Below, one piece after another: positions 1 to 12,355 of a stretch of DNA of 64,000 nucleotides (position 1 is its first letter; each line of letters starts with the position of its first letter). This DNA comes from Cubamyces lactineus (Eukaryota; Basidiomycota; Agaricomycetes; Polyporales; Polyporaceae): positions 1 through 64,000 of the forward strand of contig JACDTU010000027.1 of assembly GCA_022376465.1 (NCBI GenBank), written 5' to 3'. The position numbers were made by a program, and so were the translations under genes. The notes under the pieces are model-generated. The model ran no database searches. It saw only the letters and a list, made by a program, of their open reading frames with translations, and was not told where the DNA came from.

Positions 1-165
1 TTTCTCAGACCGACGAGCTGCTCTTGACGAGAGTTCACCACCCTCACCGTCCTTTTTCATTTGACTGCTATCTGGACTTTCGACGCTATTTCACGCCTCT
101 CGGACCCTTCGGAGCTTTTTGACCTCTTTACGACACATCTCGACGCGTCCTACAAGACTCGCATC
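1..165. other. upstream region of AA9 gene
   Basis: This stretch holds the presumed 5' leader and promoter of the AA9 gene. It is pyrimidine-rich just before the start codon. I see no clear TATA box and no separate gene. Confidence 0.4.
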
Positions 166-1820
166 ATGAAGCGTGCCGCCGTTTTCGCCGCCATCTCCGC
201 GGCTCTTCCTTATGTTGCTGCACACGGATACCTCGCACAAGTTTCTATCGACGGGAAGGCTTACGCGGGAAATATCCCCAACGATTATGAAGGTATGTCG
301 CCATTTCATTGAAAATGGGTCAGTCTTGCCGGTGGGATCGGGAACGCGTTTGGAAGGGGATGTGTATCTGGCAACCTGCACGCATCCACGCATTGGAGAA
401 GGAATAAGACGCCCTTGCGCTAGTCCGCATCTTTGTTGCTTATCCTTCAGCCGCGCTGAACCTGTTCGCTACACACTTGCCTCCGCGCGTCCTTCTCCCT
501 CGGCTCGACATTCTCCCTTGCATCCCCATCCCACCTCTTCGCGTGCTCTCCCAATCTGCATTCTATCTCGCGAAGCCCTGTCCTGATCCAGGACCCGAAG
601 TAATTTGCCATGTCTCACTTTTTGTCTTTTTCAGGCCCAAGTCCGATTCGGCTAGTCTCCGACATCGGCCCAGTCAAGGGCACGTCCAACCCAGACATGT
701 TCTGCGGCCTTAACGCACAGCTCGCCGAGCTCGTCGTGCCTGCGAACCCAGGCAGCTCCGTCGCGTTCCAGTGGTCGGGTGGCGACCACCAGAAGGTACG
801 CCATATGGCTCTTTCTCCGTGCAGTGCCCGAGGAATGCTGACGCTTGGCCCGTGCGCAGTGGCCGCATAACACCGGCCCGCTCATGACCTACATGGCCAA
901 GTGCGAGGGCACAACGTGCGACAAGTACAACTCGACGAACGCGCAGTGGTTCAAGATCGACCAGGCGGGCAAGGACCCGAAGAACCCGTCGCAATGGCTC
1001 CAGCAGGATATCAGTAAGCGGTCCTTACTATCGATCTAGACCAGTGTCACTCATTGAGCCTTGTAGTGAACGGTGATTCGTACACTGTCACGCTCCCTCA
1101 AGACCTGCCCCCAGGCGACTATCTCATCCGTCACGAGGTAAGCAGCCAAGCCTTTCTCCGCTCCTTTCGGGCGATCCCCAGCTGACGGCTCGCGCAATGC
1201 GCTCTGTAGATCATCGCTCTCCACCTCGCGGTGACCATGGGTGGGGCCGAGTTCTACCCGTCGTGCACGCAGGTGCGCGTCAGCGGTAGCGGTACTGGCA
1301 CCCCTTCGAACACGGTAACGTTCCCGGGTGCTTACCACGACGACGACCCGGGCATCTTCGACCCTACGGTACGCACTCCATCTCGTTATCACGCAATTTG
1401 CGTACTGAACGCTGACGATCAACACAGGTCTTTGACAATGACTCCAAGTATGTCTTCCCTGGCCCGCCAATCTCGAATCTGGCCGCGGCATCTGCAGGGA
1501 TCACGCCTCCTGAGAGCCAGACAGCCACGTTCCCTCCAGAGGGCGCGGCAACCGCGACGCCCGCAGGCTCTGGAAGTGGCAAGGGCAGCGCCGGGTCTGG
1601 ATCGAGTGCGAGCGCCACTGGTGGCGCGTCACCATCTGCTTCCGCAGGCACCGGGAGCAGTAGCGGTAAGGGCACGACGGGATCAGCGACGACGGGGGCG
1701 AAGGCGCAGTGCAAGCTGAAGGCGCGGAGTGCGAGTGCAGCGGCGAGCAGCGCGTCGAGCGTGAACCGACCGCGGCACTACAGCAGGATCATGCGCCGGA
1801 TCCTGCACACGAGCAGCTGA
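166..1820 (+). CDS. AA9 lytic polysaccharide monooxygenase, secreted
   Basis: Copper enzyme of the AA9 family (formerly GH61), which cleaves cellulose or related glucans oxidatively outside the cell. Exons 166-292, 635-795, 860-1013, 1067-1137, 1210-1368 and 1428-1820 join in phase to 354 residues. Residues 1-19 form a signal peptide ending VAA, so the mature protein starts at His20, the first copper ligand. The second ligand is His99 (WPHNTGPL). His176 and axial Tyr187 lie in the IALH...FYPSC block. Where most AA9 enzymes have Gln two residues before the Tyr, this one has Glu185. A Ser/Gly/Ala linker (about 245-315) leads to a basic tail (RPRHYSRIMRRI) instead of a CBM1; I recall similar tails in basidiomycete AA9s. 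Identification is firm; substrate and regioselectivity cannot be read from the sequence. Confidence 0.95.
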
Positions 1821-3299
1821 GCGTACATGTACGAGGCGGAGACGCGAGAGAGGCAGGCCCCTATGACCGCGACGACGACATGCTTATTGTAAATGTACTT
1901 GTACGCGACGTTATGTAGCTCTTAGTGCTCGGTCTTGATGTTATCATTGGGTTATTAACGGTTCGTTTACTCGGATACATGGCGATTGTTTACTAGTCGG
2001 AAGACGGAAATGGGACGGGGAGATAGCGACGGAGCGCCCTGCATAACCCGAGACTGGGAGCCGAACAAGCACGGGGACTGGGAATGGTACAGTCCATACG
2101 GAGTGGAGGGCGTCGTCTCGGAGCGGGGACCACGCATTCCGTCGCTCCGATTGGATGGAGCTCTGATCCGTTGAACGCTGATTGGCTCGTCGCGAAGCCC
2201 CGAGCACAAAAAGGTGATAGTTGAGCAGCGCAGTTCAGCCGGGACTTGACCCCGCCCATTGCTCGGCGTCCGGCTCAGGGCTCGGACCGAGCCCGAAGCG
2301 ATTGAGTGAGGTTCAAAGAGGCTGAGGGCCAGCGTTATGTCAGGATTGGAGGCTGGCTGAAGGGTACCGGCGGGACTCGAGAGCGGGCGTAGATCTGCGA
2401 ACCACGCGGGATGTTCCTCACAGTCTGGAGCTGCCTTGGGAGGCGTCGCGGGAGAACCGTGGTCCCTCCTTCTGTGAGCCGCTTGACTGGGGTCGGGCTG
2501 AATGGAGATGGCTATGGAGAAGGCCGGCGGCTGACCGAAGCACACCTGGACAGACCCCGGCGGTAGGGCATGAGTAACGGTCGGGAGAGCATCGACGGTC
2601 GGGTCGGGCAAGGATGTGGGTTTGTGTGGTGATGGGAGCAGTCGAAAGTGCGGTTGGGACGGGGAGAGCGAGGGTAGGAGGAGCGGATGCACGCAGCGGA
2701 TCTTGTTGCCCCATATTTGGACAGAGTACTTCCATATATGGGCATGCCTACGGCTCGACGTGAGCCCGCGACCAACAACTCCTCCGCCTGCTTTCTGACT
2801 GCGCCCGTGGCGTACTCTCGACGTCTGCAAACAATATCTTGTTCTGACATGTTCAGAAAACATAGCAAGTGGAGGTGTTTGCGTAAATTCGTCAACGTTG
2901 GGGCACCTTCGATATGGAATGCAGCCACCGCATTCCGTCGTCAGCCCGACCGTCCACTCGCCGTGTGCAGAAACAAGCAGCAGCAGCCGTACACACGATC
3001 GACCGTTGTCCAGGCCTACGGTGGGGCGCGCACCACCATTCGGCTGAGAATGGACTAGCGCGAGAGCTGTGAGTGCAATCGTGATCTACAGCAGCTCCCA
3101 AATACGGACTGATCGAGACTCGGACAGGAGCGTCTTGCGCTCGTCGACGCTGCCTCTCCCGCGGATGCAATGAATATGGTATCCGCTCGTCCTTCGTCCT
3201 CCATCCTTCTTCCACACCGCGTCCTCTATATCTTCCCCCTTCTCTCGCGCATTTGCACCTTCTTTCATCTCTCTCTTCCGCGCCACCATCACCACCACC
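1821..3299. other. intergenic region between AA9 and Zn2Cys6 genes
   Basis: No gene is supported. Long minus-strand frames (about 1967-2863) lack splice signals, low-complexity balance or recognisable motifs. The segment probably holds the AA9 3' UTR and the promoter and pyrimidine-rich leader of the downstream regulator; CT-rich tracts run from about 3180 to 3300. Confidence 0.4.
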
Positions 3300-5340
3300 A
3301 TGTCTACAGCTCATCTCTCTCTCGACGACTTTGCATTCCCGCCACACAGGCCGCACTCTGCTTACGAGCTTCCCTACGCCTTGGGTGCTCCGCAGTCGTC
3401 GTCGTCGTCGTCTATCTACCCTCACAGTCATCTCGATCCCTCTATGCTTGCCTCCCACTCAACGCGACACCTCCACCAGGTTGCCTCGGACTCTTCCCAG
3501 TCTCTCTACCTGCCAGAGCACCCGGACGCTTACCTCAACCCATACCACTCTTCCGCCATTCCGTACCCTTATCTCGACTCGCACCTTTCTCAATACTCCC
3601 TCCCGCACCGTCCTACCTCGCCGCATTCCGTTTACACCGCTAGTTCTGGCTGGGCAGCGCCGGACGCGTACGGGGTACCTTACGACGCAGCCTCCTCCAG
3701 CTCGTCCTTCCTCCATAATCTCCAGAACGTTATCGACTCGACGCACACCTCGCAAGTCCAGCAAAGCGCTAATGCTGCGCAAGCAGCCGCTGCAGCGGCG
3801 GCCTCTCAGCGCTCTTCGAGCCCTTCGTCGTCGTCTTGGACGCTCTCTGGCTCACTTGATCCGGCTACGGGTGTCTTCCAGCGCAGCGTCGAGCATCCTC
3901 GTCTTCGTACCGCACAGGCGTGCGAGAAGTGTCGGATACGCAAGGCCAAGGTTAGCATATCATATTCAGCTTCCTGTCGTTTGTACTGACTTTCCGTGGC
4001 TTCTATAGTGCAGCGGAGATCACCCAGCATGCCAGCGCTGCATTTCGCGCGGCCTGCAATGCGAGTACGCTCCGGAGCGCAAGATGCGCGGCCCGAACAA
4101 GAACAAGAGGAAGAGCATTTCAAAGCGCTCCGAGACGTCACCGTCCGGCTCTGACCACCGTCGAAGCTCGATCGCCTCTGTTACCTCGACGGTCAGCTCC
4201 AGCTCGGACGCGGAGCCACTTCAGCACACTGCCGCCGCCGCTGCCGCTACCAACAGCTCGACCAGCCGCCCCCAGAGCCGTGCCAGCCCCCGTTCGGCTG
4301 CCCTCTCAGTGGCTGACGTTCCTCGCCCTCGGGCCACTACCGTTACTGTCGGCGCTCTCCAGCATGCCGCCGAGCAACAGCAATTTTCCACTGGCCCCGG
4401 GCCCTCCCCTGCTCGCCAACGTCCCCCGCCTCTCCAGCTCGACGACTCCACTCGTCAATTCTATCCGAGCTACCCGAACCTCGCCGCGCAGTACACGCGC
4501 GCGAACGAGCTCAACGCGGGATACGGCACGCAGGAGCACGACAGCAGCAGCAACGCTAGCACCGTCTCGGCGGAATCCCAAGCTCGCCCTGCATCGCTCC
4601 CACCTTACCTTCTCGAGGCGTACTCGCGCATCGCCCTCGCGAATCACGAGCATGCTCAGGAGAGCGCGTTCCACGAGCTCTCTCCGTTCGCCATGGCACC
4701 TGGGACTACCGGCCCCTCCGCTTCCACCGAGTCATCGGGGATGGCTCGGTATGTTCCTTTCCGCTCCGTCCACCTCTAGAAGTCCATCCCCGCTGACCAG
4801 CCTCGCCTCGTCAGCTCGCACCCCTTCCACCAGTCCCAGCACCATCCCTCATTGTCCTCCTCATCGTCCTCGTCTGAGTTCCCGTCCGACCTGAGCGCGT
4901 ACTTGAACAGCTCTCCTGCAGACGCGCTCTCGGTGTACTCGAACCCGCGCTCGAACTCGTCCGACGTCTCCGCGCCTATCACCCCGCTCTCGCTCTCGTC
5001 GGACGGGATGCACGACTCGGGCATGCACGAGCACGAGCTCGCGTACCCAGACGAGTACGCCGGCACCGCGGGTCCTGGCCCCTTCGACGTCTCCGGGTTC
5101 GCGCAGGACGACAGTGTGCTCAGCGGTGCAGGTGCCGGCCAGCATTCCTACGCTGATATGCAGGCCGCATTCGGCGGTATGGAGGACATATTCCGCCCCA
5201 AGAGCGCGCCCGCCGAGGTGTCGAGCGGAGCCGGTGATTGGGACGTGGTGATGTTGGCCGACGACGACGAGACGCCGCGGGCAGACACCGACAGGAAGCT
5301 GTCGCACGTCGGGAGGCTGCTCGCCGATGCCTCTTCGTGA
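3300..5340 (+). CDS. Zn2Cys6 binuclear-cluster transcription factor
   Basis: Predicted nuclear DNA-binding regulator of 638 residues. Exons are 3300-3950, 4009-4748 and 4815-5340, joined in phase. The zinc cluster has Cys208, 211, 218, 225, 228 and 235 (C-x2-C-x6-C-x6-C-x2-C-x6-C); intron 1 falls exactly before the third Cys. A basic stretch (RKMRGPNKNKRK) follows and may serve for nuclear import or linker contacts. The N-terminal 200 residues are rich in Ser, His, Pro and Tyr with an Ala run. The C-terminal part is Ser-rich and acidic, as in activation domains. I see no fungal-specific middle homology domain (PF04082). An alternative intron-2 acceptor at 4800 leads to an early stop, so 4815 was chosen. 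The start ATG follows a CACCACCACC run. Target genes are unknown. Confidence 0.88.
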
Positions 5341-7352
5341 GCTGAGTCCGCTCTCGTCTACTGTCCGGTGTCGTTGCTGCCCTCTCCCTCCCTCGCATGG
5401 ACTGCATTGTTAGACTTACTGTACGTTCTCCATTATTGTGCGCTCCATTCCTCCCACATACCGCTGTATCCATATTCAAGAACCCCGTCATCCTGACTGT
5501 AGCGACTAGTGTAGCTCGAATCTGCCGTCCTCTCTTACTATACGCAGCGTACTCGTACTCGTAGTTGTAAGTTACTTCCTGCTGTAGTCTTACTGTACCG
5601 CCGCCTATAGACCCGTATCACATCGACCTATCCATCTCCGCCTCTCGCAACACCGCCTACCGCTGTATCGCGCCGTATCTGCCCTATCGCGCCTGCGAGA
5701 CTCTTGCTCGCAACTTACACCATGTGAGTACCACCACCACTGAGATCCCTTCCTGGTTTACCCGCGTACCACCCCTCCGAGCCCCGCACGCACCTCCCTC
5801 GTGTCCACCCAGAGCTCACCAAGCCCCACGAGCAAATCAGCACTCGCACAGCGCAAGGCCGAGCCCAGCGCAAGCCTGCGTACGCTCACCCTTCGCCCGG
5901 CATGGCCGAGAGCGGATTTGCTTCCGCTACGCTTATCCGGGGCTGAGAGTCGGGAGCGTGCCCCGAGGTGCGGAGCCGTGACGCAGAGTCGGGGCATGTG
6001 ACAGCTCGATAGCGAGCGCAACGGACTCCCCCTCAGAGCGTATGGGCGGGGGTCCCGCCCAGTGCCCGACGGCACTGTATCTGGATGCAGACGTCGTGTT
6101 GTCCACGATGACCCGGCGCCGAGAGCGATCTGGGGAAGACAGAAAGGGGAGGGGAGATATCAAGTTCAGGCTGCGCGCACGGCTGCAGTGGCGGGATGTG
6201 TCGAGTGTCGATTGTTGTATATGCTTTTTGTCCTCGATGGTGCGGTCGATCGGGAGGCTGACGGGTCCGCCGTAGGCGCTGCACTCGGATGCGATGGGTA
6301 CGATGGCACACCGCGAGAGAACGATGCAGGTTGACGAACTGAAGTTCTGTGGTAGTAATCTAGAAGTCCGGTCTACCCGTCGGGGGATGACTGCCACCCG
6401 ACAGGGCGTGCGTCCGCTGTGTACGCCTGTGGAGTAGCAGTACTGGCTCGAGAGGCTGACGGCGATGATAGGCAGGTCACGTCGCCCACCGATCGCCTCC
6501 GGCGGGGGCGAGATTGACTGGTGATCAGCAATCGAGCAAGATCGAATAGGTGCAGTGCTCCCTCAACGCAGTCGGCGGAGAATCGCACTGGAGCTTGTCA
6601 GGCGCACCCGAGTGCGATTGCCACGGTCTGGCGGTTGTGTTCAGCCAGGGGACGAGTGCGCTGGGTTGAGAGGGCATGACAGCTGCTGGGCGGATGTGTC
6701 TCCCAGCAGATTCTTCAGATCCAAAGACGATCTGCATAGGAGACATGCGGAGGTGTCATCGCGTCGATTGTATGCGTACCACAAAGGAGTCCAGACTCAC
6801 AATCTACGCCAGCTGTGGAGTGGCCGATCTCTCGTCGATGTAATCCAAGTGCTATGGGCGATTTAGCAGCTGTGTGCCCGAGATCCCCATGATGCCTGCC
6901 AAGGAGGTCAGGAGGAGAAATAACTGTGACATGCATGGCGGAATGGGGCTTGATCTGGCTTGATCTGGTGGCCGCCCAAGTACGGCTCACAAGCCAAGCA
7001 ATCAGTGCTTACAGCGACAACCACAGGTCCTATTCCGACGACTAAGATGGGGCCAGCATTTCGATATCGACATCCTGGCCGAGTGTGTGCAGTGATACTG
7101 GACACAGACATGGCCGTGAACTTCCGTTTTGTTGTAGTAAGGCAAGTTGTAGCGAAGTGGAGCAGTTGAGCCACGAGTGCTATGGAAGGGCATTCTTCGC
7201 GAGTATCCGGGAGTAGGTAAATGGGGTGGACGTGGGTCGCAATGAATGGGAGAGACAGTAGTGAAGGAAGCGCGTGGGTGCACGTACAATATCATACATA
7301 TGCTTCTCAAAGCTAAGACCAGAGCAGGAATAGGTGGCAGATGGGCATACAA
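5341..7352. other. intergenic region, no gene recognised
   Basis: It contains the 3' UTR of the Zn2Cys6 gene and the 3' flank of LSM6. Several overlapping frames of 60-150 codons exist on both strands, but none carries a motif or a convincing set of splice sites. A CACCATG at about 5720 is followed at once by GTGAGT, which could be a split start codon, but no coding exon could be attached to it. Confidence 0.4.
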
Positions 7353-7758
7353 TCAGAGAGCTTCAGCAGCCGAGATGTACAACACTATAAATCGTTTTAG
7401 GCGCGAGGTCGAGAGAGAGGAAGGGTAAAGACGAACCATTATTACCGCGGATGAACGCGTCTCCGTACTGGTTTGTTACTCTCCCGTTTACATGCTCCTC
7501 CGTCTGCTCGAGTGCGATGTTCATGTACCCGTCCAGGCAGGACAGTATCCCTGCGCGTGGACAGCTGTTAGCTTGCTCCGCTTCGGCTGGCTGGAGAAAG
7601 GGCGTACCTCTATAGTCTACTCCAGACGTAAGGCGTACGACGACGCGTTTGCCGACGACGCCCTTCAAGAAGTCTGTGGGCGAGCCCGAGGTCGTCGGCG
7701 GGGGAGGTGGTGAAGGATCAGCAGGTGCGGAGGGAGGAGGGGGTGTAGAGTCGTCCAT
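7353..7758 (-). CDS. LSM6: U6 snRNA-associated Sm-like protein LSm6
   Basis: Subunit of the LSm2-8 ring that binds the 3' end of U6 snRNA in the nucleus and of the LSm1-7 ring in cytoplasmic mRNA decay. Exons on the minus strand are 7758-7608, 7550-7437 and 7384-7353; splicing is in phase and gives 98 residues. The Sm1 motif (DFLKGVVGKRVVVRLTSGVDYRG) and Sm2 part (GDAFIRGNNVLYIS) match LSm6 closely, including LDGYMNIALEQTEE. A Pro-rich N-terminal extension of about 18 residues precedes the fold (human LSm6 is about 80 residues). The frame is open upstream of this ATG through a hexamer repeat, but the chosen start is the last one before the conserved domain. This is a housekeeping gene next to an accessory region. 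Confidence 0.93.
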
Positions 7759-8185
7759 GCTGGCGAACGCTAGAGGACGCTGTTGTCGCCGCCGTCCTCG
7801 TCGTAGTCGTAGTCGAGGTCGAGGTCGAGGTCGAGGTCGAGCGAAGGGCGCTAGACGTTTGACGCCCAAGGCATATCCGTTGTTTTCGGGAAAGGCATCC
7901 TCAGCCTGTACTACCTCTTCTTGGACGGACGGACGCGCAGGCACAGCAGTTCCTTCGTCGTTTCGGTACTTTTGCTTCGCTGTAAGCTAACTTAAAGACG
8001 TTCAGTACTAACTTATGTTTGATACGCTATTCATCTAACTCGACAATATATGTACGCCCAGGCTCGGTCGGCAGCCGTCTTCCTGGGCCTCGGCACGGTC
8101 ATCGTTCATCGAAGTTGGGCCTTCCCTTGTTCAAATTCAACTCTACTGCCGACATGGCTGTGCAGGTTGCGCAATGACATATCAA
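7759..8185. other. LSM6 upstream region with TCGAGG-type hexamer repeat
   Basis: The bases at about 7798-7842 form a short tandem repeat (TCGTAG then TCGAGG units) just upstream of the LSM6 start; it is probably in the 5' UTR. The rest up to 8185 holds the LSM6 promoter and the 3' flank of the first HET gene. No further gene is seen. Confidence 0.5.
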
Positions 8186-10305
8186 TCATACGAGCTCTAT
8201 ATAGACTCTCGGAAGTCCATGTCCCATCCACTCAGATATGATAGACAAGTCTCCAAACGAGCAAATGGCAACCCTCCGGAATACGTCGACCCGATTCTTA
8301 CCTCCTCCCGCCCCTACCCAGGCGTCCACCTGTTTCCGTGTTACCACAAGCCCTTGCATCGTGTTGTAGAAGATGCCCACTTGCATGATAGGAACGATCC
8401 ATATCTCCCGGACAGCGTCATCGTCTTCGTAGCAGAAATTGGCCGTGCATGCGAACCGTTTGGGTGCAAGCGAAGGATGGGAGGGTATCTCGGCCTCAAT
8501 CTCAATGCCATGGCGACCGATTCGCCTGCAGCGCAAGAGGCTAGCATAGAGAACGAGAGATCCGCTGACGACGGGCCCAAAAGGCAGCTGCTTGTTGCGG
8601 AGCAGGAGCGTGCATTCGACCACTTCCGCCAACGGGACCCCGGTGGTGTTGTGCCAAAAGCGCACTGCGCCATCGGTCGATGCCCACGACCACGAGGGCG
8701 CACGATATCCAGGCGAGTGACTCGATCCGGGGCGAGGTGGAGCGAGGCCGCTGCTCTGAGATTCCCATAACAGATCTTCGAGGAGGGTATGGCGCCAAAG
8801 ACCAGCGGCGTAGTCCGGGCCAAGTACAGGTGCGAACATCTCCGCCAGCGCAGAGATCGCGGTGAGCTTGTCGGATGGATCTGACAGCTTGCGGGAAGAG
8901 TAGTCCTCGACGATCCTCAGCCACCGTCCATGGATGTTGTTCCATTCGTCAGAGCCGCGAGCGATGTGTCGGTTGGGATGGAAGACGGCATCTGGCAGTC
9001 GAGGCACATCATTGGAATCGTCGTGGTGAGCTCCACCTATGTTCTGGGTAAGCGAATGACATCGGAGTTGGAGAGTCTGGGTGGTGAAGATGAGGGATCG
9101 AGTCGACAACAACCTCTCCTGTAAGCACCAACCTCGCTGGGCGGTATGGGCGGTAGGCTTTCCATCTCTGGGGCAGAGCGAGTCAGACTCGGTGAAGTAT
9201 GACATAGGATAATGGCCAAAGGGCGCCAGATGAACCCAGTATACCATGCCAATGTTCACATCCCGTGCCAGGCGGTCTATGCGACCACCAGGGAGGCGTG
9301 GGCAGACGAAAGGCAAAGCGGCGGCGCCCTCTGGATGAATTGGTCGATCTTCAAGGAAGCCTGTGGACACGCTCGCGGCGCTTCCGGCGTCGATCGTGAG
9401 GAAGGCGTGCCGATAGACGTCGCGCATGCGCTCTAGCTCGTGGTGCTTGTCCCCCTCTGAGTCTTGGATGATGCACAGGCCGTCAATCCATAGAAAATTG
9501 ACTCCCAATGCTCGGGTGACGTGGATGGCGTCGTGAATGGTCTGGGGGAGAATGTTGCCGTCGATCTTGACCTTGTAGGACGACAAATTGGAATTGGTGG
9601 TGCGATAGGAGGGCGCCTTCTCACCCCAGACATAGCTGAGTGCGATATATGGCCCGCTGACGCCAGTGCCCGGACCCGGCTCAACAATGCGTAAGCAGTC
9701 AGGGTTTGAGCAGTCGACGAGTCGGCTTGGGAGGGGAGCCGCTCCGATGGGATATGGCGTGACTGCCTGGCACTCGGGATGATCGCGTAAGCACTCCTCA
9801 ACGGCCGTCTTCGCCAAAGCCAGGGCATATGGCCACCCTACGTGTGGGATTAGTGTCCGCCGCGTGATCCATTTCGCTGCAGGATTTCCTGGTGTTCCCA
9901 AACTCGTTCAGATCAATTCCAAAATATACACTTGTCCGACAGGCGCGTACCACTTGTCGTATAGAGTTGAAAGAGTTTTGCAAACCCGTTGACGGCCACA
10001 GTAGCGGTGCGAGGGTAAAAGCCACGTGCATGCTCATACTTTTCTCTTGCCGGGCTCACTTGAACATGCACCTTTTCGGTGGGCCACTCGGAGGTTCGCT
10101 CTCTCAAATCCTTCAGAAAGTGCTTTGCCAAGAGCAGACACCAAAGACATCCAGATTGGGCGCACTTGAGCCACGAGGACGACGAGATAGTGTATCCACT
10201 TTCTCCGGTCCAATGCTCGTACTCACAGCATAGCGCGTATTGCGAGGTAACGACAGCTTCCCACGCAGTCGCGCACATCATTAGGGACCTCGGTAAAGAC
10301 GCCAT
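8186..10305 (-). CDS. HET-domain protein, intact copy
   Basis: 685 residues from exons 10305-9951 and 9888-8186, joined in phase. HET domains (PF06985) occur in proteins controlling heterokaryon incompatibility and other programmed cell-death responses after fusion with non-self; the role of this copy is inferred only. The domain starts at YIALSYVWG (about 199-207) and continues through the AIHVTRALG...FLWIDGLCIIQDSEGD block (about 238-265). The N-terminal exon has a paired-Cys motif (LKCAQSGCLWCLLL) shared with both neighbouring paralogues. The C-terminal half (about 400-685) is shared with them but has no domain I can name. Of the three paralogues this is the only one with an uninterrupted frame. 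The start is the ATG beginning MASLPRSL, which aligns with the start of the split copy. Confidence 0.85.
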
Positions 10306-12355
10306 TGTGTCGACGGCGTAGAGTGAGCGCAAGACAGCTGTACCCGAGAGATGTGTATGAGGACTGCAGAAGCGGAAGGAGAGGAGGAAGGGGAAAGCGC
10401 ACCGGGACGGGGATTCGGCAGAGGCACGTATGTATTTACCCTTGCAAATCGACGAGGAGTACACCGAGTCGCACTGCATTGACAGGCCGAGCGCACCGAA
10501 TATATGGGCATCATCGGAATCACAGTCTCCGTGCCTTAGTACGTGTGTAACACAGCCTGAGGAACGTGCACGCACTGCAGTATAGCGTTTGGCGAGGCGC
10601 AGTGACTCGGCGTGAGGGAGGCTGTCCTCACTCACAATTGGCGCCTACACCGCCGTTTCCTTCTCCCAACCAGTTGACGCAAGCTGGGTCACATCGACAT
10701 GCATATGGGAATGGCTGAATCCCAAGTTGGTCCATTTGCCGATGTGGCGAGAGACTTGGGTGGCCTTGAACCGAAGTTGGAGGACCACTGGGATAGCACA
10801 GACGGGGTGTAAGCTGGAACAGGTGCAGATGAATCGACTACTGACTGTACGCGTGTCCGGTGCATGATGCTTGGACATGGAGGGAGCAGAGGCCACTCCG
10901 ACTCAGACGATGGGACTCGCAGGACAAGCGGTGTGGGCGCTTCCTGGCCAGCCGGCTTCTACCTGCTTCTCGCGCTCCTCCTCCTCCTCCTCCTCCTCCT
11001 CAGGCTAGCGCGCGGGCTCGATGACGGATGTCCTCACAATGACATATGCCGACAACCACGTGCTTTTCACGACCCACAACAAGGCGGAGTACCAGCCAGC
11101 TGCGACTTCGAGCGGCTAATGAGATCTATAGAGGTCTCCTGACCCGGGTAAGTGCATTCGTACGTTGGACCTGTGATGTTTCCCGTGATTTCCTTCGTCT
11201 ACGTACACCGTTTGACAAAACCGGGTGTTAAGTTTGTATCCTTCGCCCACGTACTTATCGAAATACGGTGTCAGCGGCTACACCTGGATCTACGTAATGA
11301 ACCCTCGCACGCTCGTGACTTACTCTGGCCCGGTCTAGGTAACCAAATCTCTCGTCCGCCAAGTACGCACTATCGCTTCATGCCCGGACGCTACCAATTT
11401 ATGTTGCCTTGAACGCCAGCCACGCCCCTCTCCGACCTTCCCGTTCAAGCTGGCCATGTCACTCCTCTGAACACATCACGAGATTGAATACTGGCGCGGA
11501 ACACCATGTGCAAGGTCACATTCGTATGCGCGTACATCTTTCGTGGGATAGGATCTTCCGGCCCTGTACAGATACTGACGGCGCGCGAACACGAAACGAA
11601 ACGGCGTTTGGATCGCTGCTAGCACAGGAGGCAGATAGCTCGAATTCACGTCCGTCTGTATACACCTCAGATTATGCTTTATCCGTACGTTCCAGCCATA
11701 GTCCCTATCCCACTGTTTCACTGACATCAAAAGGCAGCACCGAACCATTAATGGGTCGCCCATGCGCCGCAACAAAGTGTTCAATACACCCGCCATTGTC
11801 GAACTCAAGCATCTCGGGTTTCCTTGCCCCAGCCCACACCTGTCCGACTCAGGACTGTCCTCGTTGGCTAAGTGCGGCATAAGTCGTTGATTGGATATAA
11901 CGTCCCCCGCGCTATGCATGAATGTCGTCACGTCGAGTTCTAACTCATGTAACGTCGCACGAGTCAGTAGGCAATCAGGACACCCTCGGTATGCTGCGAC
12001 GGAGTCTGCTTGCGATTAGTCTGGGCGCGTCGTGGAATGATACTCGGATAGAGCTGGTCAGATGGTCATGGCAACACGATACATGGACAAGGAGCTCTGA
12101 TAGGGAATCAAATTACAAGGCAGTCCCATAAATCAATCATTTTGACAATGTAGACCGTGTGTGGAGCATCGCGTCGCTCTAGTTGGCTCAGTCCGATTGG
12201 GCGGAACACTGGCATCGTGGTGAACGCCAAATGCCCGAAAAACACCATCATCATCCGACGGCTCCAAGTAGCCTGGCTGTCACGGATAATGAAGAGTTCA
12301 AGGATCAACTTGTACAAAGGCTAGTACGGTAGATTCAAGTCCCGATATGCAAAAA
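10306..12355. other. spacer between HET paralogues
   Basis: It holds the promoter of the first HET gene and about 2 kb without an assignable gene. A CTC/CTT microsatellite lies at about 10972-11004. A 157-codon plus frame (11409-11882) and a 151-codon minus frame (11476-11931) overlap without motifs and may be relics. Confidence 0.4.

Noticed and set aside
1231..1719. 162-codon plus frame and the opposing minus frames within the AA9 gene
   Set aside because: They are shadow frames; the spliced AA9 model explains the region with all catalytic residues.
1967..2863. 298-codon minus-strand frame upstream of the Zn2Cys6 gene
   Set aside because: It has no motif, an unlikely residue composition and overlaps several equally long frames; treated as chance.
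5715..5740. Possible start exon at CACCATGTGAGT
   Set aside because: A start codon split by a donor is conceivable, but no downstream exon with coding character was found.
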